DNA from: Palaemon carinicauda
Lineage: Eukaryota; Arthropoda; Malacostraca; Decapoda; Palaemonidae
DNA: 64,000 bases
Assembly: GCF_036898095.1 (NCBI RefSeq)
Contig: NC_090750.1
Span: forward strand, 87,849,767-87,913,766
Direction: 5' to 3'
Part shown: piece by piece, positions 24,301 through 34,719 of the stretch
How positions within the stretch are numbered: the first letter of the stretch is position 1
Layout of the letters: each line of letters starts with the position of its first letter
Translations under genes and position numbers: made by a program
The notes under the pieces: model-generated
The model's database searches: none
Told to the model about the DNA's origin: nothing
What the model saw: only the letters and a program-made list of their open reading frames with translations

Positions 24301-24507
24301 CTTGTCTCTCTTCAATCTTCTTAACTCCCTTAGCTTCCACAACTCGTACTCCGCATCATCAGCTTCATCGTCAGTATTAATTGTATTCATTGGATCATTA
24401 TCCACTAAGTTATTGCGCATGTTAGCAGCATTTCTGTTTTCCTGCTCAATCAAACGCAGCGTCTCTCTCCTTCTCTCCTCTACTCGACGTCGGTTGTCTA
24501 CTTCTTG
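24301..24507 (-). CDS. MFAP1: MFAP1 exon 5
   Basis: Residues 308-376. It opens QEVDNRRRVEERRRETLRLI, passes the conserved NTINTDDEADDAEYELWKLR and ends ELRRLKRDK. Highly charged, probably helical. Acceptor TTTTCAG, donor AAG|GTATGT, phase 0. Confidence 0.95.
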
Positions 24508-25124
24508 CTGAAAATTAAAGTAAATATAAATATGGGAGATTATATTTCTGTGCCTAGTAACCTAAATATCAGTAATTTTAAGAATGATTTGGCCATGAAA
24601 TAAAGAAAGAAGGGAGACTTGGGGGCAGCTTTACAATTAAAGTGATATTGGAATCCTTTAGTGCAGGATCAGCAGATAGGATTGTCTAGTAATAACAATG
24701 TATTATTCACGCTTTTAGCTTTGTTCAGAAATGGCTTACCTCTTGAATTTTATGGAAAACATTCTGTGAGCCAATAATCCATAATTGGCTACCCACAAGT
24801 TTCAGTGGCCAGATTAAATGGTCCTATATATCTTTACATACACCAATTTTATTGGACAGAGCAAGTATAAAAAATCTTTTTAATCTTTTCTCTCCTGTAT
24901 CATTTTGAAAATAATGTATATATCTTGTGTCCTATCACTTAATTGCAAACTCATAATTGATTATTAAAATGTACTAACACCTGTACTACCAGTGTTTGTG
25001 CTCCATACAACAGGCAAACATAGTACTGTACTGCTTTGTTACTTTGTTACATGTGTTTTGGGATAGAAGCATTTGTTATCACCCATATCTTACGGATACT
25101 TCAAATTTTATTAGATAAATTTAC

Positions 25125-25298
25125 CTGTTTAACTTTGACTTGTTGTTGCTCTTTTTGATGAATCGTAACCCTGTCTTTCTTCCTGACAAAAACTGGCTTC
25201 AGTCTAGGTCCTTCCTCTTCAGAGTCGCTTTCTTCTGAGTACTCAGAACTCTCTTCTTCAGATGATTCTTCACTCCCTTCATCTTCTTTACCTAAAAT
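25125..25298 (-). CDS. MFAP1: MFAP1 exon 4
   Basis: Residues 250-307. An acidic Ser/Glu stretch (SEESSEEESSEYSEESDSEE) is followed by the conserved basic GPRLKPVFVRKKDRVTIHQK. I chose the acceptor TTGTTTGTTTAG at 25299-25300 because the next AG, 7 nt downstream, would shift the frame and hit a stop. Donor CAG|GTAAAT. Confidence 0.92.
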
Positions 25299-25684
25299 CT
25301 AAACAAACAAAAATAATAATAGATGCAGAAGGTAGAAAAAACATGTGTCATCGGTGGATACCTTAATTTCAATGCCACTTCATTCCTCATTGTATCATAA
25401 TGCAACCATTATTGTTTTTGATAAAAAATGCAATAGCTGTGTATTTCAAGAAATTGTACATTATATACACTATATTAAATATATACATTATATACATTGT
25501 ATTAAATTATATCCTTACATAATTACATATATTATATATCACACAAAATTATTCTCAAAGTATTCAAGTAGTTTTTCTGGTTTTAATACGACTGTAATCG
25601 GCGTCAATGACCTTCGATGTCAAGATGCCAGAGAACTTCAAATCAATCAATCAATAAGACTGTAAATTTCATTAAGAAACTTAC

Positions 25685-26050
25685 CTCCTCCTCTTGTTGA
25701 ATTTTCTGTAGAGCCCTTCGGCGAATATTAAGACGTCGTGAAGCCAGTTCATTCTCGTCCACCTCGCCCTCCGACTCACTATCGGACTCGGCAAGTCGGT
25801 GACTTCTCCTGACTTCTGGGGGCATAGTTGGGTGTTCTGCCACTTCCTCTTCAGAAGCTTCGTCTTCCACCTCTTCCTTTTCCTCCATTCTCTCATCTTC
25901 TTCTACTTCTTCTTCTTTCTCTTCCTTTATTTGTACAGTCTCTTCCTCTGGTATTGCTATTTCCCCAATATCTCCTTCCAAGTTGACCTTCACCTCTCTA
26001 TCCACGGTGCTTTCAGCTTCCTCACCATCACTGAGTTCAACAACTTCTGT
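25685..26050 (-). CDS. MFAP1: MFAP1 exon 3 (acidic region)
   Basis: Residues 128-249. It is very Glu-rich (EEKEEEVEEDERMEEKEE), then has RRSHRLAESDSESEGEVDEN and ELASRRLNIRRRALQKIQQE. It corresponds to the acidic central part of MFAP1 but is longer than in vertebrates, which explains the larger predicted protein. Acceptor CCTTTGCAG (26051-26052), donor GAG|GTAAGT. Phase 0 on both sides. Confidence 0.92.
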
Positions 26051-26614
26051 CTGCAAAGGTTAACATAAAAGATAATTCTGTATAATACAATATACATAAA
26101 TACATGCATACAAACTCAAGCCAAAGCCATTTAATGAATTACAAACAATATAAGATGGTGAGAATGTTTTCAATTCCCTTATATTTCACATGGGTAAAAA
26201 TGTGATTATAATTGGCCTCTGGCGAAGAGAGACTTCTACCATTTTTGAGGCATTTCTTCCCACTAAAGGTTCCACTATCAATTTGCCACTCCTCTGTCTT
26301 GGGATACAGCATTTACTCCTCCTAGGATTTCACAACCCTACAACAAGGGCTCCTCTGCCTTATGATTCAGAGAATTATAATCCCAAACCATTTACTGTAC
26401 ACTTCCTAGGGGTGCAGTGATCAAGTTGTACCATATTGGAAGCAATAAAATCTATCTGACTGACTTAATATCCCTCTGTGCATGAATGATAATGTGAAAG
26501 TTTTTAGCTAAGAGTTCATGGGCATATAGAAGTAAAAAGCAATGATTGATGTCTTGTTTCTTCTCGGAACCTATTGGGTTATGATAAATAGCTTAATATA
26601 AAGAAGAAAATATC

Positions 26615-26945
26615 ACAAATTTTAAAAGTAATTTGTATTTGTCATAACTATACAAACCTGAGTCATTTAATGGGAGTATGATTTCAACAGAGCTTGAACA
26701 GCTGTTAAAATCTACCTTGGTACTGTATTTATAATTACTGACAGGTGATGGGAAAGCCCCTTCCACTTTGACCCTCAGGCCTAAGATATGTGGGGAAGTT
26801 GAAGTGGAAAGTTCAACTTAAAATAACTTGTTTGTATATTGTAGTAGAAAAATACTATTTACAGTACTTTTAAAATTTGGAATTTGTTCCTACACAAATA
26901 CAAACCAATGTCCTTTACTAAGAGTATGAGCAACTTGAAAAGTTT
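26615..26945 (-). mobile_element. Decayed DIRS 3'-end remnant (R3)
   Basis: A left-terminus-like AATTTGTATTTGTCATAACT (26631-26650) is followed by an ICR-like block at 26820-26945 (GTATATTGTAGTAGAAAAAT, then GGAATTTGTTCC and CAAATACAAACC). The layout matches the 3' ends of C and D but is diverged. Confidence 0.6.
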
Positions 26946-27976
26946 TAAGCCCGCCCACCTGTCACTCAGCAAGACACGCTCTTTTGACTTTGGCCACAAA
27001 CTGAGATATACTCTTACTGCCTCCTCAATCCTGGATGTATCAAACCTTTTCTTTTTTGCTTTGAAGCGAATGGAAAAATACAGTGATATGTACTGTGTCT
27101 GGGTAATTCAGGAATTAAATGTGGCAGGTTTATGTCAAAATCTACCGTTGACCCTCCCCTTTTTTTGTACTTTTAGCCAAGGGCATGAATATTCACATCC
27201 ACCACCTGCAGTGGGTGGAGTTCTTCAAAAAGATTTTTTGGTATCAGCTGGAGATGCCTAAGATGATGCTGAAGAAGCTCTATAGCTCCTTTTCTTCTGG
27301 CGCTGCTCGACCTGTTGTGTCTCCCTTTGATTTCTCTAGGAATGGGTTCTCTGTAGGAGTCTGTGGGGGAGGAAAAGACCTCAACTTGCTCTCGGGGCAT
27401 TTTCAGGGAAAGCAGAAATATCCCCTTTCACTTGTGAAGGCAATACTCCTCTGCTTTTACCTCAAAACACACTTATTGCTGTACTGACTGATGATACCCT
27501 GGACCTGAGGAAGTTGTGGCCTGCCTTGGGCATCACTGGTGCTCCGTCGATGAGAAAGCATCTCAAGGTTTTGGTAGCTGCCATGACCTGATGCTTCTTT
27601 GCTGTGTCTTTCCAGTCTCCTACTCCACCTGTTGAGGCACTGGTCGACATGGAAACTGTTGATGTGGTTTTTATGATATAGGAGAAGCTCATGTGTCATC
27701 TCCACTTTGCGGGATCTTTGTTCTTGGTCTTCAAGACCTTAACCCTGAAAAATAGCCTAAGTAGAAGCATGTGCACTCCTCATCCTCTTCCAGTTCTTCC
27801 TCCACATCGTCTTTGGTTGATCTTTCTGACTCTGCTGCTTCCATACCGAAGAGGAGGAAGATGAAAAATTCTTTGAAGACAAAGAAGACCAATCTGACAC
27901 TCTGACTGATATCTCCTAACCTAAGTGAGACAAAGATAGTGTGGTATTGGACACCAACTCATTTTGGGAAGGTGTC
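26946..27976 (+). other. Unassigned repeat-like stretch, possible gag remnant
   Basis: Plus-strand reading is open over 27185-27487. A Ser-rich segment followed by a basic run (SIPKRRKMKNSLKTKK, about 27840-27890) resembles the style of DIRS gag middles. It may be the 5' part of the plus-strand DIRS remnant seen at 34720-35872, but no diagnostic motif is present. Confidence 0.3.
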
Positions 27977-28224
27977 TAAGGCCGGCCATACACTATCATG
28001 TACACACGACAGGTACGCCTCAACAGTTACGCCTGTCAGGTATACCTGATAGTGTATGGCGGGAAAAACTAGCCTTTCAGGGGACCTGACAACTGATGAA
28101 AAATCGATCAGTTCTGCCTGACAGGCGAGTAAACTTGATGTGTGTGTGGCGGTTTCATGAGGTGTACCTGAACAGGTCTCTCAGTTATTAACAATCCTTT
28201 GATGTGGACAGTTTAAATTTTTTT

Positions 28225-28435
28225 GGTTACTGTACAGCTTTAATCAAGGGAGAACTAAGTGACTGCAACTTGTTGTACACTGATTCATTCATGCGCAGAA
28301 AATTGTTATAATCAGATGGTTCATATTTCAATTCATTAAGAAGATTGATACGGGTAAATTTGTTTCTTCTTTGCAGCCATTTCTTACACCGTTGTTTGCG
28401 TTTCTTCCGTCTGTTTTTAATATTTCACAAAAATA
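28225..28435 (-). pseudogene. Harbinger transposase N-terminal fragment
   Basis: The minus strand reads IKNRRKKRKQRCKKWLQRR, NKFTRINLLNELKYEPSDYN and NFLRMNESVYNKLQSLSSPL. This matches the HARBI1/PIF pattern of a basic run, W-x2-R, LL-x-EL and F-x-x-FLRM followed by a helix. The probable start (MDTREELYFLSLLS) lies in the right arm at about 34603-34562, on the other side of the DIRS E insertion and in a different frame by one base. The catalytic DDE core is absent. It ends shortly after the SSPLIKA segment, where the internal deletion must lie. Confidence 0.75.
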
Positions 28436-28470
28436 AAAAATTTTAAGTAATTTTTATTTTTCCTAACATA

Positions 28471-28650
28471 CTTACCGAGAACTACTTTCTTTAGGAGTTA
28501 CTGGTAATCTCTCTACCGACCAGAGTTTTGTGTAGGTTACCCCCCACCCCGCTTTCTAAGGAGGCCTACCCCCAGCATTAAGGAATGTGCCCCGAGGGTA
28601 GGCTCAACGTAGGTCGCTGCCCGGCTGGGTCAGACTCATCATTAAGTTCT
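28471..28650. repeat. Left inverted terminal repeat of DIRS E
   Basis: Reverse complement of 34359-34541, e.g. GGAGTTACTGGTAATCTC and GAGGGTAGGCTCAACGTAGG. The minus strand carries CGGTAAGTATG, a strong splice-donor-like string. Confidence 0.92.
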
Positions 28651-28714
28651 ATTGGATTAGCACAATGCTAGCAAGGGAAGAGAGGCACTCGGGGAAGGAA
28701 GGGAGGGCCATTAC

Positions 28715-28817
28715 CCGAAAGTAGTTCTCGGTAAGTATGTTAGGAAAAATAAAAATTACTTAAAATTTTTGATTTGTTCCAACACGAATACTTACCTCGA
28801 ACTACTTTCTTTAGGAG
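28715..28817. repeat. Internal complementary region of DIRS E
   Basis: The first part (to about 28770) is the reverse complement of the left terminus (28436-28490). The second (GATTTGTTCCAACACGAATA onward) is the reverse complement of the right terminus (to 34559). Together they give the predicted circle junction. Confidence 0.88.
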
Positions 28818-29136
28818 ACTTACACTTTAGGAGGCGGGAGTGCTATTCTGACCCCCTGACCCGGGACGTGGAGGCCAAGAGGCCTAGGGATAACGGGACC
28901 TACTAGAAAGCGGATGCGAGGGTAACTACACAGAAATTCACGTTAGTGTCTAAGTACTCACCCTTTGAAAAAACTTCTTTTGACGTTCCTTCCAGGAGCG
29001 TAGTCGTGAAGAATGTGTTATCCTATGGTATCAGTCGGTATTCCCCGAAGAGGCAAGTAAGCAACTGGGTAGGAGGTGGGAAACCGCACTTGTGCCTACC
29101 GGTTGCTAGTCTTGATCGCGCCTGGGGTTTTTACCG

Positions 29137-30200
29137 TTACACCGCTTGGAGGGCGGAGATGACTGTTCCAATGGAGAACCCGTCTAAGGATTTCCTCGAG
29201 TAGTCCTTGAGGTAATGGGCAGTAAAGGTTGACTGGTTCGACCAAGTACCTGCTCGCAGGATTTGCCCCACTGCCATGTTTTTCTCAAAGGCTAAGGAGG
29301 TGCTCAGGCCCCTGATGTCATGAGGCCGGGGGGGTACCTGGCACTGCTATGCCATCTTCCTTGTAGGTTCTGGCGATAACTTGTCTCAACCAGAAGGAAA
29401 TGGTGTTCTTGGAAACTTGTTTCTTATTAATACCTGTGGAAACGAAGAGGCTCTTGATGCCTGGTCGGAGATGCGCTGTTCTTTCCAGGTATTTCCTAAT
29501 TGTTCGGACAGGGCATAATTTTAAATCTTCTGCATTGCCTGTCTTAGGGATGGCAGGAATTGAGAAACCCTCAAACTTCGGGTCCCAGACTGCTGGGTTC
29601 TGAGTCTTGGCCACAAAAGAAGGCACGAACTTGAAGGATACTTCTTTCCACCCCTTTGAATGAGAAACGTCGTATGATAGACCATGGATCTCTCCCACTC
29701 TCTTAGCGGACGCCAAGGCCAGCAAGAAGACGGCCTTGAGGGTGAGATCTCTGTCTACGATATCCTTCAAGGGTTCGAAGGGGGGATGACACAACATCTT
29801 CAGGACCTTGGCTAAGTCCCACTGGGGCACCCTACTCGCCTGTGGGGGCAGGACTGCTCGAAACTCTTGACAAGCATCGCTATGTGTCTCGAGGCCCCCA
29901 GGTCGATGCCCTTCAGGAGGAAGACTTGGCCTAAGGTGGCTCGAACTCCTTTTATGGCTGGAATTGACATTCCCACCTTGTCCCTAAGAAACACCAGAAA
30001 ATCTGCTATGTCTGGGACAGAGGCCTTAAGAGGTCTAATGTGCCTCTCAGAGCACCACTTCGTGAAGGAGGCCCATTTTGCCTGGTAGACCGCGGCTGAC
30101 GACTTTCTCAGGTATAGAGACATTCTCTTAGCCGTGGAGGAAGAATATCCTTCTTTCCTCAGGAGCCGCTCGATAGTCTCCAGGCGTGAAGACATAAGGA
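29137..30200 (-). pseudogene. DIRS E tyrosine recombinase, two frameshifts
   Basis: The core-binding part runs from about 30180 (RLETIERLLRKEGYSSSTAK, YLRKSSAAVYQAKWASFTKW). The frame breaks near 29825; the next frame has LASAKRVGEIHGLSYDVSHS (first Arg) down to about 29335. A second break is at a homopolymer (plus-strand G7 at about 29329-29335). The last frame has RPHDIRGLSTSLAF (His and Arg), AGTWSNQSTF (Trp), TAHYLKDYSR (Tyr) and the stop at 29137. All catalytic residues survive although the frames are split, suggesting fairly recent decay. The YR frame is also open upstream across RT to 32040. Confidence 0.85.
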
Positions 30201-32258
30201 GAGTGGGTTGTCGTGGAGCCTGAGAAAGTGAGGCTGGTGCAGAAGGTCTGACCTGGCGGGCAGAGGCCACGGCGGTTGACTCGATAGGTCTTTTAGGTCC
30301 GCGAACCACTCTCTCTCCGGCCACCAAGGCGCTACCAAAGTCATCTTTAGGTTTCTGGCTGACCTTACTCTGTTGAGCACTTGTCTTATCAACGTGAAAG
30401 GGGGAAAGGCGTACACATCCAGATTGTCCCACTTGTGCTGAAAGGCGTCTTCTAAGGCTGCTTTCGGGTCTGGTACAGGGGAGCAATAGACTGGGAGTTG
30501 GGCGTTGAGTTTTGTTGCAAAGAGGTCCATCACCGGGGAACCCCAGCGTTGAATGATGAGCTTGGCTACTTCTGGGAGAAGGGACCATTCTGTCCCTACT
30601 ATCTGGCCCATTCTGCTGAGGCCGTCGGCCAGAACGTTTTTCTTCCCGGGAATGAACCTTGGTAACATCACCACTTGATTTTCTTCTGCCCAATCTAGAA
30701 TCTCTATGGTGAGATCGCACAACTCCTTCGATTTCAAGCCTCCCTGTTTCTTTATGTATGCCACTACCGTGGCGTTGTCGCACATCAGCGCCCCGGTGTT
30801 TCCCTTTAGCAGACTTGCGAAGTGTAGGCACGCCTTCTGGACTGCTTTCAACTCCAGGACATTGATGTGGAGTTGCCTCTCCCCTTCCAACCAGGTCCCT
30901 CGTGCCGTTTCGTCGAGGAGATGGGCTCCCCATCCCTGGTTGGAGGCGTCTGTGAACAGTAGTAACTCGGGAGGGCCGGTCCCGAAGTGCATCCCCTTGA
31001 GTGAGTTCGACTGGCAATGCCACCATTCCAGGGAGGGTCTCGTGTTTGGAAGGACTGGGATTAGCACCTGCTGTGAATCCGTCTGGCACCAGAGGTTCTT
31101 GAGATTCCATTGGATGGATCTGAGCCTTACCCTCCTTTGGGGAACTAGTTTCTCCAATGAGACCAGGTGACCTATCAGCCTCTGCCAGTCTTTCGCACTC
31201 CTGGGGTGTTCTGACAGGAACGGCTGAATAATGTGTCTGAGGTTTCTTATCCTGTCCTCCGAAGGGAAAACTTTTCCCCGAATGGTGTCTAATGTCATTC
31301 CCAAGTAGTTTATTCTGGTGGATGGGGATAGATTTGACTTCTTCGGGTTGATTACGATCCCCAGATCCTTGCAAAATTGAAGGAGACTCCTCCCTTGTTC
31401 CTCCAAGAGGACCTTTGAGGCGGAAAGAAGCAACCAGTCGTCCAGGTATCTGATAAGGCGAATGCCTCGTTCGTGAGCCCACACTGAGACAGTCGTGAAG
31501 ACACTCGTGAACACCTGGGGCGCTGTTGACAGACCGAAGCAAAGGGTCCTGAATTGCAGGATCTGGGAACCCCATTTCACCCGGAGGAACTTTCGACTCG
31601 AGGGGTGGACCGGAATTTGGAAGTATGCGTCCTTGAGGTCGATGGTCATCATATAATCTTTCTCCCTCAAGGACAGCAGGACTGACTTCGGAGTGTCCAT
31701 TTTGAAGTCCGTCTTCTTGACGAACTTGTTGAGAGCTGACAGATCTATAACCGGTCTCCACTCCCTGGTCGCTTTCTCCACCAGGAACAGGCGACTGTAG
31801 AAACCTGGCCCTGGGAGAAGAACTTCTTCCATGGCGCCCTTCTCTAACATGGAGGATACCTCCTCTTGAAGGGCGGTCCTCTTTAACGGGTCTTTGGGAG
31901 CTAGCCATTCTGTCCGGTTGGCTAGAATAAGAGGGGGTGGTTCCGTTAGGAACGGAAGTCTGTAGCCCTCCTTTAGTACGGACACTGTCCAAGGCTCTGC
32001 TCCTTGAGCCTTCCATGCTTGCCAATGACGTCTGAGGCATCCCCCAACCCGAGGCTTGGGCGGGGATAGGGGGCCTCCCACTCTATCTTCTTCTAGAGGG
32101 GCGGCCTGATCTGCCTCTCCTAGAGGCGGAGTAACCCGACCTGAAGGAGCTTGAGGGCGCTGGAGCTCCCCTGCGGTGGGGGTGAGACGTTGCGGACCAG
32201 GAGGAAGAGGGGGCCTCTCTCCTCGTAGTGCTGGTAGAGGCTTGGGGCGTCGCGGCAC
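30159..32258 (-). CDS. DIRS E reverse transcriptase-RNase H, intact
   Basis: 699 codons without a break. RT palm: ATREWRPVIDLSALNKF, MTIDLKDAYFQIPVHPSS (first Asp), LCFGLSTAPQVF and RYLDDWLLLS (active-site DD). RNase H: LLFTDASNQGWGAH, NVLELKAVQKACLHF, ALMCDNATVVAYIKKQ and NVLADGLSRMGQ give the D-E-D-D set. It ends with the DIRS-specific segment VMDLFATKLNAQLPVYC, YAFPPFTLIRQ and MTLVAPWWPEREWF, sometimes compared to a DAM methyltransferase. The start overlaps gag in a different frame, so a frameshift or internal initiation would be needed for expression. Confidence 0.9.
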   Translation of the reverse strand: MPRRPKPLPALRGERPPLPPGPQRLTPTAGELQRPQAPSGRVTPPLGEADQAAPLEEDRVGGPLSPPKPRVGGCLRRHWQAWKAQGAEPWTVSVLKEGYRLPFLTEPPPLILANRTEWLAPKDPLKRTALQEEVSSMLEKGAMEEVLLPGPGFYSRLFLVEKATREWRPVIDLSALNKFVKKTDFKMDTPKSVLLSLREKDYMMTIDLKDAYFQIPVHPSSRKFLRVKWGSQILQFRTLCFGLSTAPQVFTSVFTTVSVWAHERGIRLIRYLDDWLLLSASKVLLEEQGRSLLQFCKDLGIVINPKKSNLSPSTRINYLGMTLDTIRGKVFPSEDRIRNLRHIIQPFLSEHPRSAKDWQRLIGHLVSLEKLVPQRRVRLRSIQWNLKNLWCQTDSQQVLIPVLPNTRPSLEWWHCQSNSLKGMHFGTGPPELLLFTDASNQGWGAHLLDETARGTWLEGERQLHINVLELKAVQKACLHFASLLKGNTGALMCDNATVVAYIKKQGGLKSKELCDLTIEILDWAEENQVVMLPRFIPGKKNVLADGLSRMGQIVGTEWSLLPEVAKLIIQRWGSPVMDLFATKLNAQLPVYCSPVPDPKAALEDAFQHKWDNLDVYAFPPFTLIRQVLNRVRSARNLKMTLVAPWWPEREWFADLKDLSSQPPWPLPARSDLLHQPHFLRLHDNPLSLCLHAWRLSSGS

Positions 32259-34155
32259 TATCCGAGACGGACCTCTTGTAGGGCGGTCTCCTAGAAGTCG
32301 TAGGTCTGGGGACGTTAGCCTTCTTCTTTTTCGAGACCTTCTCCATTATGGCCTCTAGTTCCTTCAGAGGAAATAAAGACTCTCCCCACAGGGGTAAGCA
32401 GCGAATGGCTCGCGCCTCCCTGTCTGGTACCTTTCGAGACACCTTCGTCAGAACAGTGTCTCGCTTGCGGAGCACCCAGTTAGCTGTTAGTGCGAGAGAC
32501 TGATATGTCAAAAACTTAAGGGTTTTACCCCCGGAGGTAATGAGGTCCCTCAGTAGGCCTTGCTGGTCAGGGTCCTCGGGGTCGAAGGAGGCTTGTACAC
32601 CTACCAAAGTGGAAGCCCACCAGTCCAGCCAAGAGGAGACGTTTACTAAGTCCCTCGACATTTCCTCCATCATGGAGGCTTCTGCTGGCGAGAAACAGAC
32701 TGGGGCCGAAGAGGCTCTATCGTCTGAGACGCCTTGACTAAGACGCCGACTGGACGTCTAGCTCTTGGGGCCAGGGGCGCCGTCCTGCCGAGGTACTGGA
32801 CCTCATCCGCGGGTATGTCCGCACCAGGGGCCTGGGATAATAAAGGCAACGATGGTTCAGCGGGAACTCTCGTCCGCCCTAGGGCTCTGGGTGCCGAGGA
32901 CGCGGTTCCCGTGGGCTGACCCGACAGCGGGAACCGTTCCTTCCGACCCGAAGGCCGCACCAGCTGGGCTGGTTCGGCCAGGCCGCCTGACGAGAAGCGC
33001 GTTTCCCCCCACTGGGCGGGGTGAACCGGAGGCTTCGAGGACTTATGCCTTCTAGAGAGGTCTTTCCTGCGGGCTAGGTCGCGAGGGTCAAGGCTGTGCT
33101 TGACAGGACGGCAGCCTTGGCGACCGCTCACTGGACCGGCGGTCCGGGGAACAAAGCACCTTTGAGTCCCGAGATACGTAGATCCAGGCACCACCGAGAG
33201 ATCTACTACTCCTATACTTACGGCCTGGGGAGCGGGAGCGCTTCCTGCTATACCGGGAACGCGACCTCGAACGGGAACGTTCGCTCCTGGACCGCTCCCT
33301 CCGACGACGGTGTTTTACCCTGACCTCTTCCTCTGACGAGGAATAGACGTCCGATGAACCCGACGACACTGTGTTCATCGCGTGTCGGCTGGTAGCGGGG
33401 ACTGCGGGGGACTTCTTCGGGCGTTGAACGCCAGAGGTCGAGGGCTGGAGGAAGTCTTCGGGGACTTCCGTGGGGAGGGTCGGGAACGACTCAAAACGTT
33501 CCATGCCAGGGAGCCAGGGATCCAGGGTCACATCCATCCTTAGGGGTGAACTACCCGGCGTCTTCGGGAGCCTCCAACCGAAGGCATCGTTACCCGAAGG
33601 TCGAACTTTCTTCCGGTTGTCTCCCCCTAACCACGATCCAGAAGCACAGGCCCACGAGGGCGGCGGAGATACCAACACCGCGTTACTACCCCACAAGGGG
33701 TCATCGGAGGAAGCGTGCCCCCCGAGCACAAGGGCCGACTCTCCGGACGCACTACTGGGTCCTTCACTAGCCCTAGAGGGGCCCGCAATTGGCACTGCAC
33801 TTACACTGGGCTCCTGGGAAAGGACGCCTTGTTCATTTTCCACACTAGACTTACCTCGTCCCCTACTCTGTGTAGGGGACGGTGAAACCGAGGCCCCGTC
33901 GGACCGCTCACTGGGTGATGGTAGTGACAAACTAGCTTTCCTGGGGGAACGTTTCGCTGATTTTCTCTTTTTGGTACCGTAATGTACCCACTGGATATCG
34001 CTCCAGTCTACACACTCGGGGCACGTATCTGCTGACGAGCAAACCCTTCCCCTACAGGAGGAACAAAGGGAGTGAGGATCCACTTCAGGCTTGGAGAGGA
34101 ACGCTCCACACGATTTTCCGGCTCTAGGCCCAGGACAACGGCGGATTTGCTCCAT
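32083..34155 (-). pseudogene. DIRS E gag-like gene with a frame break
   Basis: It starts MEQIRRCPGPRAGKSCGAF at 34155. The head has Cys residues in DPHSLCSSCRGRVC and TCPECVDWSD, the shared zinc-binding-like pattern. An RS-rich segment (about 33210-33330) follows. The head frame stops at 33088; the middle is in another frame (33194-32670), and the conserved core (SWLDWWASTLVGVQ, LRKRDTVLTKVSRKVP) returns to the first frame at 32673-32083, ending in a basic RGRSGRPSRRR tail. The two opposite shifts flank a region of low conservation. Presumed capsid-like protein. Confidence 0.8.
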
Positions 34156-34358
34156 AATGCACACAACGCACGACACAAGCACGAAGGGAATCAATGAAAA
34201 CACTGGGTAAGCACACGTGTGGAAGGTGAACGCACAGGAATACCCGGGAAAAGTACACTGGAAAACGCAAGTTACCACGCTGGGAACACGTGGGGCACTA
34301 GAACGCACACAAAGGATCGATAGAGAACAAGAGCGAGGTGTTCACACCGCGCGACCAG

Positions 34359-34541
34359 AGAACTTAATGATGAGTCTGACCCAGCCGGGCAGCGACCTAC
34401 GTTGAGCCTACCCTCGGGGCACATTCCTTAATGCCGGGGGTAGGCCTCCTTAGAAAGCGGGATGGGGGGTAACCTACGCAAAACTCTGGTCGGTAGAGAG
34501 GAGATTACCAGTAACTCCTAAAGAAAGTAGTTCGAGGTAAG
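34359..34541. repeat. Right inverted terminal repeat of DIRS E
   Basis: Reverse complement of 28471-28650 at about 95 percent by eye. Confidence 0.92.
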
Positions 34542-34719
34542 TATTCGTGTTGGAACAAACTACAGATAATAAGGAGAGAAAGTACAACTCTTCTCGAGTA
34601 TCCATGGCAAACTGACAAACTTGACAGGTATGCATGAAGAGCGTGTGTGCTCCTCAGGTATCAGGTATACCTGACAGGCGTACCTGTCAGGTGTACATGA
34701 TAGTGTATGGCCGGCCTTA

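Larger units (their letters stand above)
28436..34559 (-). mobile_element. DIRS-type retrotransposon E, near full length
   Basis: Inverted terminal repeats 28471-28650 and 34359-34541, ICR at 28715-28817, and minus-strand gag, RT-RNase H and YR genes. It is a separate family from A/B and C/D by sequence but has the same plan. The RT-RNase H frame is intact over 699 codons; gag and YR each have two frame breaks. It sits inside a Harbinger-derived element with no target duplication visible beyond the terminal A/T-rich core. Confidence 0.92.
27980..34716 (-). mobile_element. PIF/Harbinger-derived element, split by DIRS E
   Basis: Terminal inverted repeats of about 40 bp start GGCCGGCCATACACTATCAT (27980 onward, and complement ending at 34716). 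The flanks are TAA (27977-27979) and TTA (34717-34719), fitting the 3-bp TWA target preference of PIF/Harbinger with one mismatch. Removing DIRS E (28436-34559) leaves about 610 bp, with the 5' part of a Harbinger transposase gene on the minus strand. It is therefore an internally deleted, non-autonomous copy. Confidence 0.8.
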
